Notes: generated by a model from the letters alone, not told the origin. A DNA stretch of 64,000 nt from Bacillus sp. 2205SS5-2 (GCF_037024155.1 NZ_JAYKTS010000019.1:1-64000), one strand, 5' to 3'; positions 34,895 through 44,723 are shown, counted from the stretch's first letter. Translations and numbers: made by a program.

Positions 34895-35974
34895 CTAACC
34901 TTTTGTCTTTATCATCGACGTTAGCTGTGTGTACATTTCTTCGATTGTGAGAGCACCATTTGACGTTTCCATGGCTTGAACCATATCAGATTGCTTTTCC
35001 TTTAGTTGACGAACTGCTGTTAAAAAGCTATCACTTGTTAGTTCTTCTTCTTCTAATTTGAGAGCATAGCCTTGTTTCACGAACGAATCTGCATTAGCGA
35101 TTTGATCACCTCGACTTGCTTGACGGGAAAGGGGAATAAGTAACATCGGTTTTTTTAATGCGACAAATTCAAAAATTGAGTTGGATCCTGCTCGACTAAT
35201 AACATAGCTAGTAGCAGCCATGAAGTCAGGCAATTCGGTGGTCACGTATTCAAATTGCTTGTAGCCTTCGCGAGCAATCGTCGAATCGATATTCCCCTTC
35301 CCGCAAATATGTAGGATTTGGAATGTTTTCAATAGTTCTTCTAAATTGGATCGAACGGATTCATTGATTTTCTTTGCTCCTAAGCTACCGCCCATTACGA
35401 GTAGAATGGGTTTAGCACTATGAAAATCAGCTAATCTTCGTCCTTTTTTCGCCTCCCCTGCAAATAGCTCTCGTCGAATCACCGCACCTGCACAAACAGC
35501 TTTTTCCTCTGGTAGATGTTTGACCGTTTCTGGAAAAGTCGTAAATATTTTGGTCGCAAATGGGGCAGCGAGTTTATTCGCTAGCCCAGGAGTGAAGTCA
35601 GACTCGTGGACTGCTACTGGGACCCCTGCCATTTTAGCTGCCATCACAACTGGGACGGACACAAAACCACCTTTTGAGAAAATAATTTCAGGTTTTTCCT
35701 TTTTGATCGCCGTAAGCGCTTCTACAAAGCCTTTCATCACGCGAAAAGGATCGGAAAAATTCTTCCAAGAAAAATACCGGCGCAGTTTACCACTAGAAAT
35801 GCCGATATATGGTACCTGGCAAAACCCTTCCGTAATGATCTCTTTTTCAATGCCATTTCTAGATCCTATATATGACACTTTCCAACCTTGTTCTAGAAAA
35901 AAAGGAATTAAAGCTGCATTCACCGTAACATGCCCGGCGGAACCACCGCCTGTAAATAATATTCGTTTATTCAT
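34895..35974 (-). CDS. MurG-like glycosyltransferase in the carotenoid operon
   Basis: The 359-residue product has the two GT28/MurG Rossmann lobes: [79 protein letters not shown] and [20 protein letters not shown]. It differs from housekeeping MurG at the first loop ([11 protein letters not shown] rather than GGTGGH). It overlaps the desaturase gene by eight bases. By homology it would add GlcNAc to lipid I; by context it may glycosylate a carotenoid. Both are open. Confidence 0.85.
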   Translation of the reverse strand: MNKRILFTGGGSAGHVTVNAALIPFFLEQGWKVSYIGSRNGIEKEIITEGFCQVPYIGISSGKLRRYFSWKNFSDPFRVMKGFVEALTAIKKEKPEIIFSKGGFVSVPVVMAAKMAGVPVAVHESDFTPGLANKLAAPFATKIFTTFPETVKHLPEEKAVCAGAVIRRELFAGEAKKGRRLADFHSAKPILLVMGGSLGAKKINESVRSNLEELLKTFQILHICGKGNIDSTIAREGYKQFEYVTTELPDFMAATSYVISRAGSNSIFEFVALKKPMLLIPLSRQASRGDQIANADSFVKQGYALKLEEEELTSDSFLTAVRQLKEKQSDMVQAMETSNGALTIEEMYTQLTSMIKTKG

Positions 35975-37466
35975 CTATCTTACTCCGTTCTTTAGTAGTT
36001 TGCTTATGGTCTTTCAAGACAATTCGTTTTGCTACATTGACTCCTGAAATCGTCACCATTGGCGAGCCTCCACCTGGATGCGTCGTGCCCCCAACATAAT
36101 AGAGATTTTCTATATCTCTACTTTGATTGAACGGACGTAAAAAACTGTCCTTCATGCTATGTGAAGAAACACCGTACAATGCACCTTTATACGCTGAAAA
36201 TGTATCGCGAATAAATTGAGGCGGGTAGATTTTCTCGACCTCAAGATACTGTCGAATGGGGACACCCATCCTTTCTAGCTTATCATACACTTTCTCTTTG
36301 TACGCAGAAATTTGTTTTTCGTTCATTTCGATAGCCGGTGCATTGACTAAAATAAAGAAATTACTGCCCTTCGATCTCTCAGGATCGGTTTTTACTGAAT
36401 GACTAACGTAAATGGTTGGATCATCCGGTAGTTTATGATGGAGGAAAATATCTTCAAATTCAGAATGATAGTCTCCTGTAAAAAAAACATGATGATGATG
36501 AACCTGTTCTTGTCGCTGATTTAAACCAGCTAAAATAACAAATGCCGAAATCGAAGGTTCATAGGCATCTAATTTTTCATCAGTAAGACTTGGGCGTTCT
36601 GCTTCAGTTAATAATTTTTTTGAAGCAGTAATAAAATCTCCATTAATGATTATTTCAGCAGCTACCCTTTTCTCCCCATTGGATAGGAGCAAACCATATG
36701 CCTTCTTATTCTTGAGTAATATTTTTTCTACTTTCGTATCAAACGTCACCTTGCCGCCGAGCTTTTGAAAGAGTTTGAGAAAACCCTTGGCAATATTCGT
36801 ATTGCCACCGATAGTGTAATACACGCCCTCATTCATTTCAAGGTGACCTATCAACGAAAAGGTTGCTGGGCATTGGTAAGGAGAAGATCCGATGTAGGTG
36901 GCATAGCGATTAAATGTCATTAAGATCTTTTCATTGGAAAAATAGCGTTCATGAAAATGTGCTAACTTCTCAAACGGGCGAACCTTCATCAGTGCAAAGC
37001 CTAATCGTAGCGAAAGATAGTCCTTCCAAGAAGTAAATGGCGCATAAAAAAATGATAGTTCGGCTTCCTTATATATCCTTTCTACTTCTGCTAAATAGTC
37101 CGGATAAGCTCTACTACCCTTTTCATCCAACTCCTCAAATTGAGCGAGCATATTGGCTACGTCCGTTGTTTGCTGAAAAATTGTTCCATCTTCCCATTGA
37201 TTTACAGTATGTGCATTTAATTTCAGAAATGAGAAATAGTCGTCAGGATTTTCGCCCGTTTCTGCAACTACATTTTGAAACACTCGGGGCATGGTGATCG
37301 TATTTGGGCCATAGTCAAAGGAGTACCCATCGATTTCTACTGGCATCATTTTCCCACCTGCGTGAGCGTTTTGTTCAATAATTTCTACTTGATAACCCTT
37401 ATGCTGAAGTGTAATTCCTGCAGCTAAACCACCAAGTCCTGCTCCTACGATAAGAATTTTTTTCAT
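35967..37466 (-). CDS. Carotenoid desaturase/oxidase, CrtN/CrtP family
   Basis: The 499-residue product starts [20 protein letters not shown], an FAD-binding Rossmann motif, and has the family's [53 protein letters not shown] and C-terminal [20 protein letters not shown]. Staphylococcal CrtN dehydrogenates and CrtP oxidises C30 carotenoids; which reaction applies here is not decided. Its ATG overlaps the GT2 stop (ATGA), showing coupled translation. Confidence 0.9.
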   Translation of the reverse strand: MKKILIVGAGLGGLAAGITLQHKGYQVEIIEQNAHAGGKMMPVEIDGYSFDYGPNTITMPRVFQNVVAETGENPDDYFSFLKLNAHTVNQWEDGTIFQQTTDVANMLAQFEELDEKGSRAYPDYLAEVERIYKEAELSFFYAPFTSWKDYLSLRLGFALMKVRPFEKLAHFHERYFSNEKILMTFNRYATYIGSSPYQCPATFSLIGHLEMNEGVYYTIGGNTNIAKGFLKLFQKLGGKVTFDTKVEKILLKNKKAYGLLLSNGEKRVAAEIIINGDFITASKKLLTEAERPSLTDEKLDAYEPSISAFVILAGLNQRQEQVHHHHVFFTGDYHSEFEDIFLHHKLPDDPTIYVSHSVKTDPERSKGSNFFILVNAPAIEMNEKQISAYKEKVYDKLERMGVPIRQYLEVEKIYPPQFIRDTFSAYKGALYGVSSHSMKDSFLRPFNQSRDIENLYYVGGTTHPGGGSPMVTISGVNVAKRIVLKDHKQTTKERSKIDE

Positions 37467-38563
37467 AAGTATGTTCTTCCTTTCCACTCCACTCCTTGCT
37501 GTCCTAAAAAGCGAATCATGGAGGCCCAAAGCAAGATAATCAACGTCGCACTAGCAAACGGAGTGAGTAAAAAATGCCATCGTTCGCCCCTATTCGCTAC
37601 GTCCACTAGTCCGGTTTGTAAGAAGGTGAGTAGCAACGGAACGATCAGTAACAGGCTTCCTGTTATGAAACCAGCAAGAGCCAATCCGAGAGGCAATACA
37701 TAACAGGTAAAATACACTAATGTAAAGACCCCAACAGCAAAAGGTGATTTCCCTAAGCCAATGTATATATTTTTAAGAAATCCTTGCCAAACTTCTTGAT
37801 TCGTTTCATACATTTTACAGGTTGAGACTCTCGATATATTTGCAAGGGTTACGCGGTAGCCTTTTTTCTTCAGTAAACGAGCGAAGTGTACATCCTCCAG
37901 TAGAGAGTTCTTTAGCGCCTTGTGTCCCCCCACTTGTTGATATGCTTTGGATTCAACAAACATAAATGCACCATGAGCAGCGGTAAATGCCGACCACTTC
38001 GTTCGATTACTTATTAGATTTGGTAGCAAGGTAAAGACGAAAAAATGTTGAAACGGAACTAACAACTTTGCTAGAAAAGGTTTCGTTTGGAAATGTGAAA
38101 ATCCACTAACCATACTCGATTGATAGGTCTTAATCAAGTAGAGGGCTTGTTGAACAGCGTCTTTACCGACAGAAATATCAGCATCAAGAAAAAAGAAATA
38201 GTCCCCTTCCGCCTCCGAAGCTAAGCGATGACATGCATGAACTTTTCCGACCCAGCCATTTGGCAACGAAACACCGTCCATAAGACGAAACCTGTTGTCT
38301 CCGGCAATTGCTGTAGATAATAAACGGTTCGTCTGATCCGTTGATTGATCATCCAAGAGGAGAAATTCAGTGTGTGTATACGATAAATTCTTTAGTGTCT
38401 GTATTAATTCAGGAACATTTCTTTCTTCATTTCGAAGTGGAACAAGAACCGAGACTAGGGATTTTTCGTTCTGGTCAATCCGTTTTAAACTCGGCATAGT
38501 TTGGATATTTACAATTGTAAACAGGATACTTAGTGTTAATAGCCCTATCAAAATAAAGATCAA
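37463..38563 (-). CDS. Family 2 glycosyltransferase, CrtQ-like
   Basis: The 366-residue product has an N-terminal helix, the GT2 nucleotide-binding core (SVLVPLRNEERNVPELIQTL, LLLDDQSTDQTNRLLS, YFFFLDADISVGKDAVQQAL), the acceptor motif SLLEDVHFARLLKKKGYRV and three C-terminal helices. CrtQ attaches glucose to a carotenoid carboxyl group in staphyloxanthin synthesis. Position between the acyltransferase and desaturase genes supports a carotenoid substrate. Confidence 0.88.
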   Translation of the reverse strand: MIFILIGLLTLSILFTIVNIQTMPSLKRIDQNEKSLVSVLVPLRNEERNVPELIQTLKNLSYTHTEFLLLDDQSTDQTNRLLSTAIAGDNRFRLMDGVSLPNGWVGKVHACHRLASEAEGDYFFFLDADISVGKDAVQQALYLIKTYQSSMVSGFSHFQTKPFLAKLLVPFQHFFVFTLLPNLISNRTKWSAFTAAHGAFMFVESKAYQQVGGHKALKNSLLEDVHFARLLKKKGYRVTLANISRVSTCKMYETNQEVWQGFLKNIYIGLGKSPFAVGVFTLVYFTCYVLPLGLALAGFITGSLLLIVPLLLTFLQTGLVDVANRGERWHFLLTPFASATLIILLWASMIRFLGQQGVEWKGRTYL

Positions 38564-39294
38564 GAAGACTCCCCCTTATGAAAGAACCTTTTCACCGTAG
38601 TCGGTAAATCACTTAAAGTTTGAAAACCTTTTAGCAGATTCTCATAATCAACTATGTTTTCTTCTATGAGATCAGCTCGAATGTGATTTAACAAACCTTC
38701 CACTTTAGTTTGTAGCTCTACCGTTAGATCATCTCGACTTTGGTAATTAGCTTTCTTAATCAGTGTTTCCTCACCTATGCGAATGAAAAGTTCAGGTCTC
38801 TCATAATGCCTAAACGAATAATACATTGCTACCGGGATTACAACTAAAGATTGCTTTTTTGAAATTAAGTAGCTCGCTCCATTCATAAAGGTTAAGGGTC
38901 TTTTTTCTACATGTTCTTCTTTTCCTTGAGGAAAAATCCACAAGCTTTTCTGTTCATCCAATAACTTTTCCGCAAACTGTAATGACTTTACCATATTTTT
39001 AGGAGAAGATGGATCCACTGGGAATGCACCGATTTTTTCAAAAAAAGGATGATCTATCAGTCCTTGGGCACTCATCATGGCATAGCTATCTTCCTTAATG
39101 AGCAAATGATTTAAATAAAAAATAATCAAACCATCCCACCAGGAGGAATGATTCACAAGATATAATTTCGACCTAGCAGAAGCTTTTTTTCGTCCATCTA
39201 CAATATGTATGGCATGAAATTTACGTTTTAATTGAAAGGTTATATATAGGGATAATCGCTTTTGAAAATATTTACTTTTTTTAAGATTATTCAT
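38560..39294 (-). CDS. Membrane acyltransferase (PlsC fold), possible carotenoid-glycoside acyltransferase
   Basis: The 244-residue product starts MNNLKKSKYF after GGAG. The HX4D motif is NHSSWWD, followed by MSAQGLIDHPFFEKIGAFPV and WIFPQGKEEHVEKRPLTFMNG (glycerol-phosphate-acyltransferase blocks). In an operon with a CrtQ-like GT and CrtN/P-like desaturase it may esterify the sugar of a carotenoid, as CrtO does in staphylococci, though its fold is of PlsC type. Overlaps both neighbours by a few bases. Confidence 0.88.
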   Translation of the reverse strand: MNNLKKSKYFQKRLSLYITFQLKRKFHAIHIVDGRKKASARSKLYLVNHSSWWDGLIIFYLNHLLIKEDSYAMMSAQGLIDHPFFEKIGAFPVDPSSPKNMVKSLQFAEKLLDEQKSLWIFPQGKEEHVEKRPLTFMNGASYLISKKQSLVVIPVAMYYSFRHYERPELFIRIGEETLIKKANYQSRDDLTVELQTKVEGLLNHIRADLIEENIVDYENLLKGFQTLSDLPTTVKRFFHKGESS

Positions 39295-40060
39295 TGTGCA
39301 CACTCCATTTCCTGAATGACATGGCCAAAATAAAACTAATCATTGTTATCGTTACACCCACTAGTAATCCATTTACAACGGCTGTTAGAAGAAACATTCC
39401 TAAAACGAGTAAATATAATAGTCTCATTCGACGTTCCCACACTGAATCGGAATTGAAGGTTTTTTCTGAGACAAAAATATAGATAAGAGATTGTAAGAAA
39501 AAAGACACGAAAAACCAACCAAAAAAATTTTTCGTAGGAATGTTATAATATACTCCTCCTTCATCCCAAATCCAATATTCTTTTACAATGAAAGCCACAG
39601 GATCAATTATTAAATCCATCGTCACCGCTAGCAATGACGTCCCTACTGCATAGAGAATGCCCCTTGATATCGTTTTATTTAGTTGGAGCAAAGGAATAAA
39701 AAACGCCATACTCGTAACAATGACCATAACCCAAGCGAATCCAATCGTAAGAGGGACACCCAAAATTTGAATGCCAAAATCCTGTTCATAGTGATATTGA
39801 CCAAAAATCAATCCATACTTCACTCCTAGAAATTCAGCAAAAATAGTTATTCCAAACACGAATAGCACAAATAGGAATATAAACATCCGTTTAGTAAAAG
39901 ATAATAGCCAATAAATACAGGCTACAGTACCCGCTAAATACAAAAACACAGCGTTGGCCCATTCTAAACCTAGCGGTAGCAAATTAAAGCCGACTAACGC
40001 CAACCCTACTACATACCAAATGAGAAATATCCCCCATATCCACTCAATGATTGATATCAT
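39287..40060 (-). CDS. Carotenoid biosynthesis protein, CruF/DUF422 family
   Basis: The 257-residue product starts MISIIEWIWGIFLIWYVVGL after AAAGGAGAC and has seven or eight helices. The CruF signature residues lie in FAEFLGVKYGLIFGQYHYEQ, LGVPLTIGFAWVMV and DLIIDPVAFIVKEYWIWDEG. CruF-type hydratases add water to the end of acyclic carotenoids. First gene of a five-gene minus-strand operon; the upstream region shared with the MATE gene should contain its promoter. No CrtM or CrtB synthase is in the window. Confidence 0.88.
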   Translation of the reverse strand: MISIIEWIWGIFLIWYVVGLALVGFNLLPLGLEWANAVFLYLAGTVACIYWLLSFTKRMFIFLFVLFVFGITIFAEFLGVKYGLIFGQYHYEQDFGIQILGVPLTIGFAWVMVIVTSMAFFIPLLQLNKTISRGILYAVGTSLLAVTMDLIIDPVAFIVKEYWIWDEGGVYYNIPTKNFFGWFFVSFFLQSLIYIFVSEKTFNSDSVWERRMRLLYLLVLGMFLLTAVVNGLLVGVTITMISFILAMSFRKWSVHNE

Positions 40061-40207
40061 ATCTGTCTCCTTTCTGAAGATGTCAATCAGCTCTCTTTTA
40101 CACAAAAAACTGAATTATTCAAATGCTTTTAAAATGAGCTTCCTGTGCTATAATTTACCACATTAGCTATGTATGTGCTTACTAGATGTGTAAAAGGAGA
40201 TCTCTTT

Positions 40208-41572
40208 ATGATGCAAACATTTTCCACAAGAGAAAAACTTTCTCGATTTTTTATTATATTAGTTCCCATTCTTATTACACAACTTGGAATGTTCTCGATG
40301 AGCTTTTTCGATACGATGATGTCTGGACAATATTCTCATATTGATTTAGCGGGAGTCGCAATCGGTTCATCGCTTTGGATTCCTGTTTTTACCGGATTAA
40401 CAGGCATTCTTTTATCAATTACACCCATTGTATCTCAAAATGTAGGTGCTCAAAACGATGGTGACGTTTCCTTCTCTGTCATACAAGGGGTTTATGCCTC
40501 CCTTGCCCTTTCCATTGTCGTCTTAATTGGAGGATTTCTTGTTTTGAGTCCACTTTTAGACAGCTTAGCTCTGTCTTCGGAAACCATGACCATCGCTAAG
40601 ACCTATTTACTCGCCCTATCCTTTGGTGTGATTCCGTTATTTGTTACAAGTGTTTTGCGATCTTTTATTGATGCGTTAGGGTTTACAAGGGTTTCGATGC
40701 TGATCACATTATCTTCCTTGCCCATTAACTTCATCTTTAATTATGTCTTTATTTTTGGTGAATTTGGGTTTCCTGAATTAGGGGGTGTAGGAGCAGGTAT
40801 CGCTTCTTCTATTACTTATTGGTCGATGATGTTTATTTCGATTTGGATCATACAAACGAAGAAGCCGTTTAAAAAATATCAAATTTTCAGTTCCTTGTTT
40901 CCAATTTCCTTAAGTAAATGGAAAGAAATTTTTGTAATTGGACTACCCATTGGCTTATCAATTTTCTTTGAAACAAGTATCTTTTCTGCGGTTACTTTAT
41001 TTATGGATGAATACGGAGCAGTTGTGATTGCAGCCCACCAAGCTGCGCTAAATTTCGCCTCTTTCCTCTATATGATTCCTTTAAGCATATCACTTGCTCT
41101 TACGATTGTGGTTGGATTTGAAGTTGGAGCCAAACGGTTTTCTGATGCAAGATCCTACGCCATCATGGGGGTTGTTACCGCCCTTTTATTCGCCGGGGGA
41201 TTTGGTTTATTTTTATTCTTTGAACGTGATGCGGTCGCCCTCATCTATACTGATTCACCTGAAGTGGCTACACTCGCTGCCCAGTTTTTGTTGTATGCGC
41301 TATTCTTCCAATTATCAGATGCGGTTCAGGCTCCTGTACAAGGAGCACTGCGCGGCTATAAAGATGTCAATGTGACCTTTATGATGACGTTAATTTCCTA
41401 TTGGGTTATTGGATTGCCTCTGGGTTATGTACTCGCTACCTACACCTCTTTTGGTCCCTTTGGATATTGGATCGGCTTAATCGCTGGCTTAACGGCAGGT
41501 GCGTTAACTTTATCCGGCCGACTCCATCTTGTTCAACGCAGAAAACACCTTGCTCATTTAAGAAAAGCTTAA
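40208..41572 (+). CDS. MATE family efflux transporter
   Basis: The 454-residue product starts MMQTFSTREKLSRFFII after AAAAGGAG; a longer frame begins at 40169 without a site. Twelve helices are expected. MATE landmarks are MFSMSFFDTMMSGQYSHIDL, GVAIGSSLWIPVF, PIVSQNVGAQNDGDV, and PVQGALRGYKDVNVTF. It exports cationic drugs or metabolites with Na+ or H+. It is divergent from the carotenoid operon. Confidence 0.93.
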   Translation: MMQTFSTREKLSRFFIILVPILITQLGMFSMSFFDTMMSGQYSHIDLAGVAIGSSLWIPVFTGLTGILLSITPIVSQNVGAQNDGDVSFSVIQGVYASLALSIVVLIGGFLVLSPLLDSLALSSETMTIAKTYLLALSFGVIPLFVTSVLRSFIDALGFTRVSMLITLSSLPINFIFNYVFIFGEFGFPELGGVGAGIASSITYWSMMFISIWIIQTKKPFKKYQIFSSLFPISLSKWKEIFVIGLPIGLSIFFETSIFSAVTLFMDEYGAVVIAAHQAALNFASFLYMIPLSISLALTIVVGFEVGAKRFSDARSYAIMGVVTALLFAGGFGLFLFFERDAVALIYTDSPEVATLAAQFLLYALFFQLSDAVQAPVQGALRGYKDVNVTFMMTLISYWVIGLPLGYVLATYTSFGPFGYWIGLIAGLTAGALTLSGRLHLVQRRKHLAHLRKA

Positions 41573-41659
41573 GGTTAAAAGCCCTATTAGAGACGTGTTA
41601 ACTTGGGCATGATGCAAGGTTAGAAACACTGTTAATTTACATTCTCCATTACTTTACGA

Positions 41660-41691
41660 AAAAGGCTGATACCCGTGTATCAGCCTTTTTC
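41660..41691. terminator. Bidirectional terminator between MATE and SDR genes
   Basis: AAAAAGGCTGATAC pairs with GTATCAGCCTTTTT. The stem includes the last codons of the SDR gene on the minus strand. Confidence 0.9.
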
Positions 41692-42459
41692 GTGATATAT
41701 TTTCCTTAATACATCTTTTCCTCCGGTTACTGGTAGAATACTACCAGTAATAAAATCAGCCTTTTCTTCACATAAAAAACCGACTGTGCGAGCAATATCT
41801 TCTCCTGTTCCTGGGCGCCCAATAGGTACTTCGCTATCTTCTACTCCTCGAGAAGTAGCGATATCGCTTTCCTTCCAGTCCTCCAGTATATCTCCTGGAC
41901 ACACCATGTTAGCCGTGATGCCATTGGGGGCTTCTTCAATCGATATGGTTCTTGTTAATGAGGCAAGTGCAGCTTTACTAGCAGCGAATGCTGAACGATA
42001 AATCCAACCTGGTGCTGTTTCCACTCGATCATACCCAAATGTAATAATACGACCCCATTTCCACTTTCTCATCACTGGAATAATCAACTTAGAAAGGTAA
42101 AAAGCTGAGCTCACATTACCATTTAAGATATATTGCCACTCATCTTGACTATATTCAACAAGGGCTTTGCGTTCTTTTATGTAAGGTCCTGCATTATGAA
42201 TCAAAATATCGATTCGCTGAAAATCATTGAGAATCGCATGCACCATCCTCTCACAGCTTTCAGGATCAGAAACATCGCATTGAATGGCTTTTGCTTCAAT
42301 GCAGTATGTTTGTTGGAGGTATTCGACGAAAGACATTGCTGCATCCTTGCTATGACGGTAATTAATAATAATCGTATGACCGAGTGCGGCGAAGTGCTCA
42401 GCAACTTTTTTTCCGAGTCCTTTTGCGCTACCGGTTATTAAAATTACTTTTTGGCTCAA
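41680..42459 (-). CDS. Short-chain dehydrogenase/reductase with Phe at the catalytic Tyr
   Basis: The 259-residue product is taken from TTG (MSQKVILITGSAKGLGKKV) after GGAGAGG. The cofactor motif TGSAKGLG, IHNAGPY and NVSSAFYLSKLI, and the C-terminal GRPGTGEDIARTVGFLCEE are typical of FabG-like reductases. The active-site YxxxK reads FAASK: the codon is TTC where TAC/TAT is expected. Catalysis by the normal mechanism is doubtful. It is monocistronic. Confidence 0.9.
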   Translation of the reverse strand: MSQKVILITGSAKGLGKKVAEHFAALGHTIIINYRHSKDAAMSFVEYLQQTYCIEAKAIQCDVSDPESCERMVHAILNDFQRIDILIHNAGPYIKERKALVEYSQDEWQYILNGNVSSAFYLSKLIIPVMRKWKWGRIITFGYDRVETAPGWIYRSAFAASKAALASLTRTISIEEAPNGITANMVCPGDILEDWKESDIATSRGVEDSEVPIGRPGTGEDIARTVGFLCEEKADFITGSILPVTGGKDVLRKIYHEKG

Positions 42460-42550
42460 AAAAATCCTCTCCACTACATTGGCATTATCTCAATACTATT
42501 CTCATTGAAGATGCATTGCAACTCTCAACGCTTTATTTGCCTAAATGACC

Positions 42551-43063
42551 CTATTTAGAGAGAATCTTATCGTAAGCATAGAAAGGTTGATTTTTGCCAA
42601 ACAAAGTCGGAATCGTCCCTACCTTCTTATACCCGTTTTTTTCAAATAATGCCTGTGCTTTTTTATTTTTGCTGTATGTATCTGTTCTCATATATGGTAC
42701 TCCTTCCTGAACCGCAATTTTTTCGGCATGCTGAATTAAATTTGATGCGATTCCTTCACCTCGCCCCTTTACATCAACGGCGATTCGATGAAAAATATAT
42801 GCTTCTTGGTTTGATTGCCAGTCAATGTATTCATATTCGGGTGTTTGCTCTTGGTCGACTGTAATCATTCCCACCGGTTCATTTTGATCATTAATGGCTA
42901 CATATAAATTTTCTTTATAGATGTCGGCTCTAAACACTTCTTGGTTTGGGTACTCCTCTGTCCATTGATCATTCTGGTTTTCTTCCATAACGTGTATCGT
43001 ACCTTGGACAATTGCCATAATTCTATCCATATCTGCTGGTATTCCTTTTCTAATCTGTCCCAT
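42551..43063 (-). CDS. GNAT family N-acetyltransferase
   Basis: The 170-residue product starts MGQIRKGIPADMDRIMAIVQ after AGGAGG. The acetyl-CoA motif is IAVDVKGRGEGIASNLIQHA, and the C-terminus has YSKNKKAQALFEKNGYKKVG. The Trp/Glu-rich N-terminal region (QNDQWTEEYPNQEVFRADI) is found in a subfamily of Gram-positive acetyltransferases. The substrate is unknown. Confidence 0.9.
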   Translation of the reverse strand: MGQIRKGIPADMDRIMAIVQGTIHVMEENQNDQWTEEYPNQEVFRADIYKENLYVAINDQNEPVGMITVDQEQTPEYEYIDWQSNQEAYIFHRIAVDVKGRGEGIASNLIQHAEKIAVQEGVPYMRTDTYSKNKKAQALFEKNGYKKVGTIPTLFGKNQPFYAYDKILSK

Positions 43064-43204
43064 TATTAATTCCTCCTAAAATAGTGCTAATACATTACTA
43101 GTATTCGTTTTTGTACTGCAATTAATCGAGTTCAATAAAAAAACAGTTCCAAAGAAAGGAACTATTTAATATAGATTATTTTCTTAACTTAGTGGCTCAT
43201 TGCT

Positions 43205-43753
43205 CAAAGAAAAAACAGGTAGAAAATTTTTTGTGTGATTTCCTCCTTTTTATCTCGAAATGAAAAATTCCACTTATGGAAAAGCTGTTTTAGCAATGTT
43301 TATTGCTTTTCGAATCAGTCTATTATCTATGATTTAGCTTAGTTTCGGGCATCATTTACGAAATGCGAAAGTGGCTGCTCAGGGACGGCAGGCATCTGGC
43401 AGAACACGTAGTGAATCCCGATTCACGCAGTGGGCTGACAAATGCCCGAGTCCCTAGCCACTGCAGCTGGATCACGAAATGCGAAAGTGGCTGCTCAGGG
43501 ACGGCAGGCAAATGAAGAACTCGGAGGTGATGCCTGCATCGCTGGAGGGTTATTCATTTGACCCCGAGCCGCAAGCCACCGCAGCTAGATCCGTCTATTT
43601 TTGATGGAATTCAACAGTGAAATGAAAGATTTAATCAAAAACCAGATGAAATAGCCGCAATGTATTCGAAAAAAACTTAAAGAAAGGAGCTCGAAATCAT
43701 ACCAATAAAAATCTCATATCATTTTGAAAAGCCAGAATTTTGCGAAATCAACC
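43205..43753. repeat. Composite dispersed repeat (B-A-C) interrupted by another element
   Basis: The block has the same order as the 13.7 kb composite: module B (AAAAAACAGGTAGAAAATTT to ATGAAAAATTCC), module A (AAAGCTGTTTTAGCAATG onward) and module C tail (CTCGAAATCATACC to TTTTGCGAAATCAACCTT). Module A is split between CATCATTT (43357) and CGTCTATT (43592) by a 234-bp GC-rich insert. Confidence 0.88.
43358..43591. repeat. GC-rich two-unit structured repeat inserted in a dispersed repeat
   Basis: Two tandem units (43358-43473 and 43474-43591, 116 and 118 bp) share an identical head of 37 bases beginning ACGAAATGCGAAAGTGGCTG and a similar tail (AGCCACTGCAGCTGGATC / AGCCACCGCAGCTAGATC). The middles differ but both fold: unit 1 has GTGAATC/GATTCAC and AGTGGCT/AGCCACT; unit 2 has CAAATGAA/TTCATTTG. 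Base composition is far above the surrounding DNA. Confidence 0.88.
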
Positions 43754-43819
43754 TTAAATAAACCGAGTGAGTAGACCAGTAATTTAAAGATATTAACCTA
43801 ATCTAACCATTGATTTTCT

Positions 43820-44206
43820 TCAAGAAACATTCAGATAAGACGATTTCGCACTCACATCTGCAGGGATTACTCGACAATTGACCACTTGCAGACCTTTTTT
43901 CCGAAGCATTCTAACTGCTACATTTTTCTCTATCTTGCTTGAAGCAATAACCCCAACCTGATTTGCCTTTATTTCATGGCTGTGGCGATAAATATACCCA
44001 CATGGTATGTGAAAATTGGACTCAACTGGTGAAGCATTACTTTCTTGATAATCACGGACATCAATCCATGTTAAGTCTGATGAAGTCTGGCATGATTTTT
44101 TCTTACAATTAGTAGGAGTATAGCGATAATGTATAGAGAAAGAAATTCCAATTATTAATAATAGGAGTAGGATCATTGAAAAGATACCTCCAATAATATT
44201 TTTCAT
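43820..44206 (-). CDS. Membrane-anchored rhodanese-like protein lacking the catalytic Cys
   Basis: The product is about 128 residues if started at MKNIIGGIFSMILLL; ATGs at 44212 and 44236 are alternatives. One helix anchors a rhodanese-like domain: LTWIDVRDYQESNASPVESN, HIPCGYIYRHSHEIKANQVG, VIASSKIEKNVAVRMLRKKG. At the active-site loop the usual Cys after the strand VGVIA is Ser (ASSKIEKN). A non-catalytic, binding or structural role is inferred. Confidence 0.78.
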   Translation of the reverse strand: MKNIIGGIFSMILLLLLIIGISFSIHYRYTPTNCKKKSCQTSSDLTWIDVRDYQESNASPVESNFHIPCGYIYRHSHEIKANQVGVIASSKIEKNVAVRMLRKKGLQVVNCRVIPADVSAKSSYLNVS

Positions 44207-44380
44207 TATCATATACCTATACTGGTATTTTTTCAACTATTAGGATTTCCACGATTAATTCAAGATCTTGTTAGAGACTTTTTCCTTTATTCTACTACAT
44301 TACTTTTAACACCCCTTCCCATCTAGATAACGTCATTGCCGCTTTTTCAAGATAGGGAGGGAGAGATTTAACGAGCAAAG

Positions 44381-44671
44381 TTATTGTTCATGCGGTTTCC
44401 AATTTCTTTTTTTCAGCTCAAGATAAACATCCTCATATTTGAAAACTAAAAACACTTGAGCCTTGTTTGGTAGGTCAGATTTTAGCACACGATTATATGC
44501 CCGACAGTATTTTTCCCAAGGTGTTTTTCTAACTCTTGGGTGTGTGGCTTCATCTAGAAGTTCACTCTCGATTGCTTTTACAAGGGCGAGTGCTTCTTCT
44601 CCCTCATCAAATGGTATGGTTCGATTACTCCAAAGTTGTTGATAATAAGTAAATAATTGAGAATCTATCAT
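44381..44671 (-). CDS. Small protein of unknown function
   Basis: The 96-residue product starts after AAAGGAGC. It is helical and rich in charged residues ([56 protein letters not shown]), without signal or membrane segment. Divergent from a zinc-ribbon gene. I do not recognise it. Confidence 0.68.
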   Translation of the reverse strand: MIDSQLFTYYQQLWSNRTIPFDEGEEALALVKAIESELLDEATHPRVRKTPWEKYCRAYNRVLKSDLPNKAQVFLVFKYEDVYLELKKRNWKPHEQ

Positions 44672-44723
44672 AATTTATGCTCCTTTACAAATACTAAATA
44701 AAAATCAAGAAAGGAGAAACAAG

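Noticed and set aside
43358-43591. CRISPR-like reading of the two-unit repeat
   Set aside because: Only two units, variable middles that are self-complementary, no cas genes; it is a structured tandem repeat.
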